Assembly (NCBI GenBank): GCA_022828595.1
Contig: JAKGHH010000003.1
Location: 16,182,934-16,246,933, forward strand
Reading direction: 5' to 3'
DNA: 64,000 nucleotides
Source: Nelumbo lutea
Lineage: Eukaryota; Streptophyta; Magnoliopsida; Proteales; Nelumbonaceae
Positions 12,791 to 23,637 of the stretch are shown piece by piece. The notes under the pieces are model-generated. The model was not told the DNA's origin and did no database searches. It worked only from the letters and a program-made list of their open reading frames with translations. How positions within the stretch are numbered: the first letter of the stretch is position 1; each line of letters begins with the position of its first letter. The position numbers were made by a program, and so were the translations under genes.

Positions 12791-13756
12791 TTATGTCCAC
12801 CTAACTGGGCACACATGGATGCAGGACGAGCATCCAATGCTCCTTTGCCAAAGTAGTCCTTTTTAAGATGTAACAGGTGAATTGTGGAACAAGAGCTAGC
12901 GCTCGGTCCATATCTGGATTTGCAATCAATTAACTTGTAACTATTCAGTTAAGTCATTTCAGGAAACGGTCAAATTCAATAAAGATCAATGATATTGATG
13001 AATAATATTCTCCTCCAAGATATTTTAACTCATAGATTGCATGTGATTTGTCAACCTAACTTCTAACTCATAGAAAGAATTGGTTATCACTAAGTTTATC
13101 TATTCATAGAAAGAATTGGTTATCACTACTTTTATCTGTTGTTTTGCTAATTTCGGGATGTCTTGTGCTTGATGAATAGATAAACTTAGATAGAAGAAGA
13201 AATACTTAAAATTGTGCTACAGGAGGCATTCTCTCAGACATATTTCTATAGAGTGTTTCTGTAAAATAGACACGTTCTGATCATTGACTAACATGGCTTT
13301 AGCGTACAACTAAATTAAACAGAAAATTGAGAGCCTTGGCCTCAGAGGAAACATTAAACTTTTTTTTTTTTTTTTGACGTGGAAAACATCAATCAAGTAT
13401 AACCAACAAGAAATCAAGGCTAGGTTATCTGGCTGGTTGACTGTAAGAAACACCCACCAATAGCATGGCACTAAAGTTGATATACATACAAGATGATGGC
13501 TCAACTGTAACAAATCCCTTGGGACTTGGGTGATCAGGGATCATATCTTAGAAACAGTCTCTCTGCATATAGGGGTAAGGCTGCATTCATCTGTCCCTCA
13601 CCAGACTCTGCGTTGGCGGGAATCTCGTTCACTAGGCTGCCTTCTCTGTTTATCAACAGATGCATTTAATTGGAATAAAAATTATACAACTGGAAAGAAT
13701 CCAAAGGTAATAGATTTACATATGATCGGTCCCACTTATGAGCATCAGCCCCTTTA

Positions 13757-13853
13757 GGCTGTCTTTGGTTTGGAAGAAAAGGTAGGGAAATCTGCATCAA
13801 TTCCCAACCTTTTCCTTCCTTTCCCCATTTTTTCATTCAAACTAAACACAGCC
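13757..13853. mobile_element. Tourist-like MITE, GGCTGTCTTTGG family (97 bp)
   Basis: The ends GGCTGTCTTTGGTTTGG and the complement of AAACTAAACACAGCC are inverted repeats, and the element is flanked by TTA on both sides (13754-13756 and 13854-13856). The centre pairs as AGGTAGGGAAA with TTTTCCTTCC. The same insertion is present in unit 2 at 24655-24751, so it predates the segmental duplication. Confidence 0.75.
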
Positions 13854-14165
13854 TTAAAGTTTAGGTATTAGGGTAGACAATCATTTTAGACGTCAGCTCA
13901 AGTTGTGCTTTTAGATTAGAATCTGTTCATATTGGGTTGGATTGGACAAGGGTTAAACGTCTAATGCTTAGCATTGGGATTAGATTGACCCTAAAACCAA
14001 TCAAACTTTTCTAAGCTGCACTTTTAAATGAGAATACAAAAGGATCAACTTAAAAAAAACTAAAGCTAGAAAAATTTTGGTCAATGAAGCAACGTTTTTG
14101 AACCGTTGTTGACACAGACAGTTAGACCGTTCAGCCCAAGAACCGTCAAAGCAACTGGTTCCGTT

Positions 14166-14880
14166 CAATAATCTTTGACCATTTTTTTATTTTTTAATTT
14201 TTCTGTCAGAATGAGCCGTTCATTTGAACCATCAACCCAAAAACCAATGGCCAAAACCATTCCGTTTCCAGATGATTTTTTAAAGCATTGCAACGAAGTA
14301 CATAGACAACAAAAGAAAATTTGACCAACAACAAACACATCAGGCTGGTGCATGTAATTTGCTTATTAGGTTTGTTCCTCAGTCATACACTGAACTGATA
14401 TAGGAAAAGTACTTATTCAGCTTAGCTACTTCTATTTGATCTCCCATCAGAGATTTGGTGGTAAACACTGATCCAAATAGATTTCATTTGCTCAAGGAAG
14501 TTGTCTCCGTAGCTTCTGTCCTTTTCTTCCCTCTTATTTTCATTCTTTATTTTTCTCTGCAATAAAGGGGTGTCCTGTAAAAATATGATGTATTGGGACT
14601 ATGCATGTAGTTGAAATAGATTGTCTACTACAACTCAACTGATGAGGCCACATGTTGGAAATTGGAATCCAGCTTAACCACAGAAGGAAACTCTTTATTT
14701 CTTGTTTTTAAACCAATTCTCAATTTATACATCTTCCTTGCATAGGTCCATTCTAAATCCTTCCTAGTTTTTCAAGTAGCCTCCACTTTAGAAAAATTAA
14801 ATAAATAAAAAAGTGCAAAGAAGACATATTCATAGTAAATTTGCATAAAAAATTATGAAGGCTTCTATGATTCAGTCAAC
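14166..14880. other. Unit-1-specific non-coding DNA, start of the segment missing from unit 2
   Basis: Similarity to unit 2 ends near 14165. From here to about 19090 the sequence is found only in unit 1. I see no gene in this part. Confidence 0.4.
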
Positions 14881-15262
14881 AATGCCATTGGCTGCATCCA
14901 CATTCACTTGATCAAGTCAAGATCATCATCCTCACCATCATCCATGCCTTACCCAACCAATTATATGGGCTCAGATACATGAATCTTGTTTCACCAATTC
15001 ATTCTTTTTAGTGCTTAAATCATTTCTCACTACTTGTAACAAAATCTAGTTTTTCTAGTTCTTCTATTTTGGCCCTTCCACTTGTAACAAATCACTTCTT
15101 CTAACTGGAGCTGTTAATGGTCTTCTATGCATGTGACCAAACCATAGCTAGCCTTTCTAATTTTTCCACTCATCCATCTTAGCATTTTCATTTCTACCAC
15201 ACTCATTTTCATTTCTCCTTTCACACAAAAGTCCAGATGCACCCCACCAGTAAAGATAGAGG
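14881..15262 (-). pseudogene. LINE reverse transcriptase C-terminal fragment, frameshifted
   Basis: On the minus strand the frames read EMKMSVVEMKMLRWMSGKIRK, then after a frameshift FGHMHRRPLTAPVRRSDLLQ, and later VVRNDLST followed by stop codons. These match the conserved C-terminal tail of plant LINE reverse transcriptases (MRMLRWM, GHV-RRP--APVRR, W-EVV-NDL). The remainder of the element is not recognisable. It is a decayed retroposon fragment, not a host gene. Confidence 0.75.
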
Positions 15263-17638
15263 ACAAAAAAAATGGTATGATGGGAAATTCTGGACCTTTA
15301 TGGACTGCTGATTTCATCTCTAGAAACGAAGATATCATTGAGACTACAGGGGTATCGGTATAGCAGATTCTGTTATGGATGAAATAGTCACCTTCTTTGT
15401 AGATTCTAAAATGTGAAGTAATAAGATAGCTCTTTAGCAGTCAACTCCTAAATTTTCCAATATGGGACGAAATAAAGACAGAATATAAGCTTAGTGCCAG
15501 AATTTAGAATTGATCAGTAGCATAGAGCAGGATTCAATCACTGTAACACCAAAGTTTAAAAGTTCCAGTCTTGGACTGTTAGCAGACCATACAGTCCAAT
15601 GTGTTTATCCTTCACTCAATCAAATATGCCCCCCCACCCTTGTGTTGGACGAATTTCCCTCTTATAATACCAACTGAGAAAAATAACAATCAAGCAGTTA
15701 TCCTGCTTTTAGTCTATTTATGTATAATTTGGTCCACTTGTCCTTCCTGATCTGACCTGGAAACCCCTTACCTGATTTAGAAATCCTTCTATAGTTCCAT
15801 ATTGAAATGCAAATGAGCAAGGCTGTTACTATGCGACAATTTCCTTTCAGTGTTCTAGCTTCGTGGCTGGAAGTGGAACTCAACAACTACTTAAGTAGAT
15901 GTCATGGCTAGATGCAGATTGTAGTTCCTAACAACCGGCTTGAGGGAACCACAATACAAGTAGTTCCTAACAATCGGCTTGAGGCAACAACTACTTGAGT
16001 AGATGTCATGGCTAGATGCAGATTGAACCATCAGAATCACCGAGAATCTCGAACACTTGAGCCCACAGAAAAGGACCTTCTTCTAGACCCAAAGGACCAA
16101 ACTCTTGTGGGATGATCAGACATCAGCAATAGTTATGAAACCCAGAATGACTAAAACTGCATTACCGAGGTCAGGGTTTTGATGCAGCCAGAGGCCAAAT
16201 AGCCAAGTCAAACACCATTGAGGAATCGACAGAGCATCTTGCAGCAGGATGTGACACCCTTTTGCCACTCAAGAAGGATCTGCTCCAATTTCCAAATGCT
16301 GGAGGCTGGAGCAGCCTCTCTTTCATGGTTCCGGTGAGTAAATAGCTTAAAGCATGCATGATAACTTCCCTTACAAAAAAAAACAGGTATAACAAAAATA
16401 ACAACAGGAACAGCATGCTGCCAAGTATGAAATTCTAGAAGCTGAGGTGTTTATGTAGGTTCTGCTGCATTTTTAATTGAAACAAGAAAGCAATCAAAAG
16501 GATATAGCTATAATTACGGAATACGGAATTAATATTTAGAGTGAGGATAAGCAACATAGCTAGCTAGCGCCCCACAGCACATCCCAACCGTGCATTGGGA
16601 ACATCTTCCCATGACAAAGCAAGGGATCTTCCCAATGCACGCTGAGATATGCAAGTGAGGAGCCAATATGAACTCGTTATTTGAAACAAGAATGTTATCA
16701 AAAGAATATTCCTACACACAAATAGCCTAAACTTCTAAGATTTAGTAGTTTATTTTCCTTTGCAGTTTCCTATTTTAGATTTTGCACTTCCACTGGAGTA
16801 TTTGCAATTACCTAATAAGGGACTCAGTTCGAGTATAAAGGAGATGTGTTTTAAACAAGCACATAGTGCTATATGAAAGGAAGAAACAATAAAGTGAGAA
16901 AGAAAATTCTGTGATTCAGGTTGTGTTTTTCTCTTGTAGTTTTACTTATTCTTTTGTAGATAAAAGAGTTAACTGTAATCAACATTATTGTAATTAGAAA
17001 AATGACAAACAAAGACTTGAGTGGGAGGCAGGCAGGCCGAAGGCTTGGCTATAGTGGGGGCTGTTTGAGGGTTTCATGCACATTACACGGACCCCAAACA
17101 TACCAACGCGCCACTTCTCTCTCTCGGCATTTAAACAGGAACCTCTTTACCTAGTCTTGAAGGTTCCCTTGTTTTATTCATCTTCTTGGTTGGACCAATT
17201 CCAACTAAACCACCTTTCAATCTAACACAAAGTTTTTGAAAAAACCAAACATTTGGATGCTTTATCTGACTTCTGAATTGGAATTTGATTCTCAAGAGTG
17301 TGCCTCATACCAATCTCACAGCTGTGTATTAGAAACCTAACATTTTGTCAATGTAGAGCTGCAAGTGCTGTGTGGTAGGTGTGAGGCGCGCTCTATGACT
17401 GAACAAATACGGACAACTTACTTTTTTACATTCCTTTACCTCACACCCATGCTAAAATGTCATACACATTTAAGCTTCAAAACAACCCAAGTTGTTTTTC
17501 TTTTCTTTTCTTTTCTTTTGGAGTTTGAATTTTGGGTTGAATTTACTCCAAGTTGAATCTCCTATTTGGCACTAAGTGACAGTCTTTCAACCTCAAAACA
17601 CTACCAAATAAGCCTCTAATAAATAGATTCTGAATTTC
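15263..17638. other. Unit-1-specific non-coding DNA with local duplications and hairpins
   Basis: A short local duplication repeats AGATGTCATGGCTAGATGCA at about 15897 and 16001, with TAGTTCCTAACAA(C/T)CGGCTT repeated between. A hairpin at 16590-16645 pairs GTGCATTGGGAACATCTTCC with GGATCTTCCCAATGCAC. An imperfect inverted repeat lies at about 17294-17395. A TTTTC microsatellite lies at about 17495-17520. No gene was recognised. Confidence 0.5.
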
Positions 17639-18479
17639 TGATGATGGCGGATTTGGCCCTCCAATGACATTGTGACACATGGCATCCCGAAACAATTGGA
17701 CGACACCCAGATGCCACCTAGGCAATGATTTGGAGTCCCAGATTGTAGTTCGTCTTCGCCTCGACCTGGCAACCTGCCTTTACCGCCAACCTAGTGACTT
17801 CGACCACAACTTAGGCCAGTTAGGAGCACCTCGTCTAGTGCTGACCTGTAGCACCTCGTCACTGGCCGATGTGACCTCGACACAAGGAGTGACCTCCCTC
17901 GAGGGCTTGCCAACCTGACTGAGGTCCAGGAGGCGACCTGCAAGTTGTGCTCGCTGACAAATTCGGTATGCATATATCGACACTCCCAAGTTTCTCGAAA
18001 GTTAGCCCATGTACCGAGTGTTCCGGAGGATGGCCAACGTGCATGGCGGTTACCTCCAGGGATCTTGGACCGGTTAGGCGACCGCCCAGAAATCTCGGAT
18101 ATGGTGTGTGAAGCCCATGCCAAACAAAGCCTATATAAAGGCACCAACCCCAATGACACGAAAAGGTACGCACGGTTATTTGCTCACTAGCTCTCTCCAC
18201 ACTCAAGCTTTCAGCTCGCAACCAGGACAACACAATACTGACTTAAGCATCGAAGCGACGTTGCCAGGTTAGCCACCCTAGGTCCTCTAACATTGAGTCC
18301 TTGCAGGTTTCTCTAAAGAGCTATCCAGCTCAGCACCCAATCTACCCCCCAGCTCAGCCTCTAGTCAGCTCGACATCCAAGTCCTCATCCAGCAAAAATC
18401 CTCCACTTCAACCTCTGAGTCATTGGCCACCTAGAAGTAGTCTGAACAACAGGGTGCTACCAAAATACATGCTTCATCA
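17639..18479 (+). repeat. 5' LTR of the unit-1 retrotransposon
   Basis: This is an 841-bp direct repeat of 20415-21270 with TG...CA ends. The TATA-like CTATATAAAG at 18131-18140 would put transcription initiation shortly downstream. Open frames on either strand here are shadows of GC-rich LTR sequence and recur in all three LTR copies. Confidence 0.85.
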
Positions 18480-20414
18480 ATTGGCGTCGTCTGTAGGAAA
18501 CACTATAAGAAACTAAGTTCTCACCTTCTAAAACGCTAAGTCCTTATCTTCCAGAAAACTAAAGATCTCACCTTTTAGAAATTAAAGCTCTCACTTTCTA
18601 ATTTCCATTTTTATGAACTCAAAGGCACTTTTGAGCAGCATCAACACCCAGAACGAATACCAATTACTGGGGGCAAAAACATCTATGATGAACCTGGAGA
18701 ACTCCCTTGTGACAATCAAACAAGTTTAGGCCAAACTCAACATCCCCAGTGACCCAAATAAATACTCCGCTATCGCATGTGAACACCCCTCTCCCCGCGG
18801 TAGAGCCATCAACAGTTCCCGCCAAGATCGAAGCGCGACAGTTCTATGAGATGAAGCATGAATTTCCAGATGTGAGCATGGGAGCAGCTCAACGTATTCA
18901 TGTCGATGCAGAATAGGCAGCAACAAAACGACCTTAACAACCAGCAGTCTGGCAACAGGCACCTCGGAGTAAGGCTGTCCTCGCAGGTCGAGCCAGTCAT
19001 GGTTCCCGCAAGAAGTTGATGGCTAACAGACTAAGCAGCTCTACTGATTCAGCTCAGATAAGCCTCATTAGTCCTCTTCGCGAGGTCTCCCCTATAGATT
19101 GAACGCTTTGTGGTTCCCGCGGGAGTTAACAGCCTACGAACTATGTGAACGCCCTTGCGGGTTGAGCCCCTCAAGGCTCCAGAGCGAGTCGGTGACCTAT
19201 AGTTAGTAGAGCTGCCCCCGGAGGTCGAGCTCCCTATGGCTTCTCATAGAAGTGGACGACCGATGTCATTACGAGGTTGATGCAGCACAGCCGTGCCCCA
19301 AACTTCCAATTCACACCGACAATAACATTATGCCCTCGCAGGGGGGGCAGAACATGTATGTCGTGGTGTCGCAAGCACTCATCCAGGAAGATAATTCCAC
19401 GGGATGACGTAGAAGTAGCCATATGAGAAGTTACTACAGAATGACCACCCGCTTAGGCGGAAGGTCAGGCCACACGTCGGCTAAATAAGGATAAGGAGAA
19501 TGGACCTCGAGTCACTCCCAGAACTTAAGGGCTAAAGTGCCAAGCTGATAAAAACCTCGACACCACATGAGACCCAGTCGCTTCTCCGGCATGCACAAGA
19601 CCATGGATAAGGAGAGAGAACTATAAGTCACTCCCTGAGCCTAAGGGCTATGGTGTCGAGCTGACAAAAGACCTCAGCACAATACAAGACCTAGATGCCT
19701 CTTCGGCATGGGCAGATAAGTCCTAGTCGCCACTTCGGCATGGGCAAAATCAAGGATAAGGAGAGTGGACAGCGAGTCACTCCTAGAGCCTAAGGGCTAA
19801 GGTGCTGAGCTGATAAAAGACATCGGCACCACATAAGACCTAGTCGCTTCTTTTACCTGGGCAAAATAAAAAGCAGTTCACATTCAGCACGAGAAAGAGA
19901 ACAAATGAAAGACTAGTTCGCTTTTAGCACCATGACAGACGCAAACTTAGTCGATCTCTTCATAGTAGACCTCCACCTCTGTTTTAGGCTCTTCATCGAA
20001 CTCGTTGGTTACTCTTTTGAGAACCAGCTCGAAGGATGCTGCGTCACAGTCTACCAAGGTGGAGCGACCTGATAAAGCAGTCACACAAAACCCCCTCTTG
20101 AGGATGGCATGATAAATTTCGCTCTTGAAGTAATGGTCGGATTGCAAAACCCCTTGACGGTTCCATCCCTAATAAGGTAGATGTCCTCAATGTACTTGCT
20201 CTACCTCTACTTGAGTGGATGAATTCGCTCTCGTGCCCCGATAATCAAGACGGTGAGGTCCTATGTAAGGCTGCAAACACTTGGACTCTTCCGACCTGAG
20301 GAGCAAATTGAACCGACGCTTACGAGTATGAGCTTATCGAATCAGTCATTCCAGGTCAAAAGAGCGATCTACTCCCTTTGCGAAGCTACTTTCAGCTCAG
20401 GATTAGGGGGCAAT

Positions 20415-21270
20415 TGATGAGGGTGGAATTGGCCCTCCAATGACATTGTGACACATGGCATCCCAAAACAGCTAGACGACACCTAGATGCCACCTAGGCG
20501 ATGATTTGGAGTCCCATATCGTAGTTCGTCTTCGCCCCAACCTGGCGACCTACCTTTACCGCCAACCTAGCGGCTTCGACCACAACTTAGGCCAGCTAGG
20601 AGAACCTCGTCAAGGGCCGAACTGTAGCACCTCGTCACTGGCCGATGTGACCTCAACACGAGGAGTGACCTCCCCCGAGGGCTTGCCAACTTGACTGAGG
20701 TCCAGGAGGCGACCTACAAGTTGTGCTCGCCGACAAATTCGGTATGCATATCCCGACACTCCCAAGTTTCTCGAAAGTTGGCCCACGTACCGAGTGTTCC
20801 AGAGGATGGCCAACGTGCATAGCGGTTACCTCCAAGGATCTTGGACCGGTTAAGTGACCTCCCAGAAATCTCGGATACAATGCATGAAGCCCATGCCAAA
20901 CAAAGCCTATATAAAGGCACCAACCCAAATGACACGAAAAGGTACGTGCAATTATTTGCTCACTGACTCTCTCCACACTCAAGCTTTCAACTCGCAACCA
21001 AGACAATACAATATTGACTTAAGCATCGGAGCAACCTCACTGGGTTAGCCACCCCGGGTCCTCTAACATTGATTCCTTGCGAATTTCTCTGAAGAGCTAC
21101 CCAGCTTGGCGATCAACCAAGCTCGACACACGATCTACCCCCCAGCTCAGCCTAGTCAGCTCGGCATCCAAGTTTTCATTTAGCAAAAATCCTCCACTTC
21201 AGCCTTTGAGTCATCGGACACCTAAAAGTAGTCCGAACAACAGGATGCTGCCAAAAAACATGCTTCATCA
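20415..21270 (+). repeat. 3' LTR of the unit-1 retrotransposon
   Basis: This 856-bp copy ends in GCTTCATCA and is followed by GATTCAAACAG, the same flank that follows the LTR at 26436-27176 in unit 2. The shared flank shows that the element was inserted before the segmental duplication. Confidence 0.85.
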
Positions 21271-22084
21271 GATTCAAACAGCAACATTGATATTAGATCC
21301 ACCATCGTAGAAGATCAATCCAAACCCCAAGGTTGTGAAAATGTAAGAAAGTTTCTTTTAGGCAATCCATCGAAATCTTAACGGGCATTGAGCACACACC
21401 ACACCTGACCTCAGCCTGAGTCTCCCCAATGAACGGAAAACCTTTCCTACATCCTGAAGTGTATGACAAGTTATCCATTACATAATTTACATTACAGAAG
21501 CCAGAAATGACACGCAGATAACAAGTCACACGACTCACAACCACACTACCAAGATATATCTTACGAAATCTTAATCGATGACCTCTACCTCTAGTAGTCT
21601 AGTCCACATATGCCCAGAATCAAGTGCCCATGGCCATTATCTCTCTAAAGAGGCCACGTAATCCAAATTCCAAACAAGACTAGAGGTGGCCTTGGACAAG
21701 TTTACATCAAATTCCTCACCAGAAAAAAAACAATGAACAAATATTCTAGTTTACATCTCATATTCTCATTTTCAGAGGGATTACAAGGAAAACTAGTGTG
21801 TGTAGGTTCATGAATCTGCTTTTGCATTGTAAAATAGTTGAAAGGTAATGTTTGTTAGATTATCCATCAACAACAGATATCAGAAAATTTTCTACTGTTG
21901 TTAATTTAAAGATAAAATGTAAATTAATTCTACATACATGAACTCATAAGTAATAAGTACCACTATGCTTTAGACAATTCATGAAGTAGGCCATTTCTCT
22001 CCTCTTGATTGATTCCACAAGAAAATAAGATCGAAAGAACAGGAGAATTTATGCTAAGAAGTTGTTCAACCCAGAAAATGTGCT
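21271..22084 (-). other. CHLP copy 1 3' flank / 3' UTR, duplicated at 27177
   Basis: This stretch lies between the LTR and the CHLP copy 1 stop codon and matches 27177-27987 closely. The part next to the stop is expected to hold the 3' UTR. No other gene was seen. Confidence 0.6.
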
Positions 22085-23554
22085 TCATAAGGTGATCTTC
22101 TCCATCGCTCTCCTGATTGCATTGGCCCTCACCAAGTTCCCAATTGTATTAATGGCGAGCTTGATGTCTTCAAGGGGGTTCCCGGGCGCCACCGTCTTAT
22201 ACAGATAGCTGTCGAACGTCATCTTCTGGACATATTCATCGGCGCACATCTCCACAAGCGCCTCCCTGGCCGGATTCGACCTGTAAAATACCTTCTGCAA
22301 AACATCCAACACCTTGTAAGTCGGCCAGTACGTCTTGTCCCACTTCTCGAGATAATTCCTCAAATCCGACTCGTCGATCATCCTCTTCCCATGCTCCGAA
22401 CCCTCCACAATCGCCTCTGCGCACATCCGCCCACTCTTTGCCGCGAAGTAAATTCCCTCGCCCGAGCACTTCGTCACGTACCCAGCCGCGTCCCCTACGA
22501 GTGTCACCCTCCCCGCTACCCTGCGCGGCCGCGGGTGCTCCGGAATAGGATGCGCCTCCACCCGAATAATCTTACCGCCTAGTATCTTCTCCTTGGCTCT
22601 GTTCCTGGTAGCCGTCTGAAACTTCTTGATATCCCCTTTGTGTGTCACCGTCCCTGTTCCCACTGCGACGTGGTCGCATTTAGGGAAGACCCAACCGTAG
22701 AAATCGGGCGACACGTCATCTCCGACGTACATCTCGGCGAGGTTCTCATAGTATACCATTTTATCGTCCGGGATCTTGATCCTCTCCTGAAAGGCAATGG
22801 CGTATTCGTACTCACCCGCGCCAATCGATTTGGCGACGCGAGAATTGGCGCCGTCTGCTCCGATAACAGCGTCGACCTCCAAGGTGCGACGCTCGCCGAC
22901 TCCTCCCGTCTTCCCGTCGAAGGCAGTGTAGTGGAGGACATAAGGGGAGTTAGCGTCCTGAGGCATGTCCATCTTGAGAAAGAGGCCATTGATGATCGTT
23001 GCGCCCGACTTGGCAGCACGGTCGCGGAGGTATGCGTCGAGCACCTCCCGGCGTACCATACCAACGTACTCGTGGGGTTTTAGGGCTTGACCGAAGTCGA
23101 CAGCCACGTTGGACGGGGAGATCATCTTCATCTTAGTGACCCGACGGTCGATAATGTCAAGCGGGAGGTCGAACTCTCCGATCATGCAGAGCGGAATAGC
23201 GCCGCCGCATGGCTTGCAGTTGTCCAGCTTCCGTTCGATGAGGAAAGTTTCCATGCCGCCCTTCGCTAGCGTCTCAGCAGCCGAGCCGCCTGCCGGGCCT
23301 CCGCCGATAACGGCTACTCGGAGGTTGCGACCGGAGAGTTTGGGGCTGGATTTGCTAGCTAAGATACGGAATCTGCGGGGATTTGGTTGGGATGAGAGAG
23401 ATTTAGTTAGGGAGAGGGAATGGTGATTCTCCAAAGTGGTTTTCCGGAGGCCAACGAAGCTATTAAGGGTAGCGCGTCGGAAATGGGTGGTCTTCCGGTC
23501 ACAATGGACGGTGGCGGTGGAAAACGGGGAGTTGATGGCAGTAGAGGACGCCAT
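22085..23554 (-). CDS. CHLP: Geranylgeranyl diphosphate reductase, chloroplastic (CHLP), copy 1
   Basis: This is a single-exon frame of 489 residues. The enzyme uses NADPH to reduce the geranylgeranyl group to phytyl, for chlorophyll, tocopherol and phylloquinone, in plastids. Residues 1 to about 60 are rich in Ser, Thr and Arg and look like a transit peptide. The FAD-binding motif VIGGGPAGG is near residues 82-90, CKPCGG near 113-118, IGADGANSRVA at 231-241 and VGDAAGYV at 353-360. I chose the MASSTAINS start because it is shared with copy 2. The frame is open 38 codons further upstream (to 23668), but that part crosses the duplication breakpoint and is not conserved. Copy 1 differs from copy 2 at 11 residues (14, 16, 101, 154, 157, 164, 208, 433, 473, 480, 483), with no stop or frameshift. 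Its upstream DNA beyond about -83 is foreign to the original gene. Confidence 0.96.
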   Translation of the reverse strand: MASSTAINSPFSTATVHCDRKTTHFRRATLNSFVGLRKTTLENHHSLSLTKSLSSQPNPRRFRILASKSSPKLSGRNLRVAVIGGGPAGGSAAETLAKGGMETFLIERKLDNCKPCGGAIPLCMIGEFDLPLDIIDRRVTKMKMISPSNVAVDFGQALKPHEYVGMVRREVLDAYLRDRAAKSGATIINGLFLKMDMPQDANSPYVLHYTAFDGKTGGVGERRTLEVDAVIGADGANSRVAKSIGAGEYEYAIAFQERIKIPDDKMVYYENLAEMYVGDDVSPDFYGWVFPKCDHVAVGTGTVTHKGDIKKFQTATRNRAKEKILGGKIIRVEAHPIPEHPRPRRVAGRVTLVGDAAGYVTKCSGEGIYFAAKSGRMCAEAIVEGSEHGKRMIDESDLRNYLEKWDKTYWPTYKVLDVLQKVFYRSNPAREALVEMCADEYVQKMTFDSYLYKTVAPGNPLEDIKLAINTIGNLVRANAIRRAMEKITL

Positions 23555-23637
23555 CTTTGCTGGCCTCTGGTCTGGTATCTGAAGTCTGAACAGAGTAAGT
23601 TCAGTTCCACTGCATATTTGTAATTTCTTTCTTATGA

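Larger units (their letters stand above)
17639..21270 (+). mobile_element. Non-autonomous LTR retrotransposon, two LTRs, no gag-pol
   Basis: The 5' LTR is 17639-18479 and the 3' LTR is 20415-21270; both begin TGATGA and end GCTTCATCA. Each contains a promoter-like CCTATATAAAGGCACC, near 18130 and 20906. The sequence following the 5' LTR is TTGGCGTCGTCTGTAGGAA, like the primer-binding region of many plant Ty3/gypsy-type elements. The sequence before the 3' LTR is GGATTAGGGGGCAAT, a plausible polypurine tract. The 1.9-kb interior has no gag, protease, reverse transcriptase or integrase frame, so the element would depend on another for transposition. Both LTRs carry many differences. GATTC follows the 3' LTR but lies 8 bp before the 5' LTR, so no clean target duplication is seen. 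Confidence 0.85.
12531..23637. repeat. Segmental duplication, unit 1 (contains CHLP copy 1)
   Basis: The sequence beginning AGTTCATGGAGACGATAAA at 12531 reappears at 23638, immediately after the 5' leader of CHLP copy 1. About 12531-14165 matches 23638-25085, about 19095-21270 matches 25127-27176, and about 21271-23636 matches 27177-29547. The order and orientation are the same, so the two units are head-to-tail. The stretch 14170-19090 has no counterpart in unit 2. Both units hold one LTR element and one CHLP gene. Confidence 0.85.

Noticed and set aside
17780..18233. Several overlapping minus-strand frames of 69-124 codons
   Set aside because: They lie in the LTR, recur in the other LTR copies with changes, and match no protein; they are shadows of a GC-rich LTR.
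17631..21275. GATTC as a 5-bp target duplication of the LTR element
   Set aside because: It is directly after the 3' LTR, but on the left it lies 8 bp away from the 5' LTR start, so it is not a proper flanking duplication.
22640..23083. A 147-codon plus-strand frame (also 28543-28986)
   Set aside because: It is exactly antisense to CHLP in both copies; GC-rich coding sequence leaves the opposite strand open. No family resemblance.
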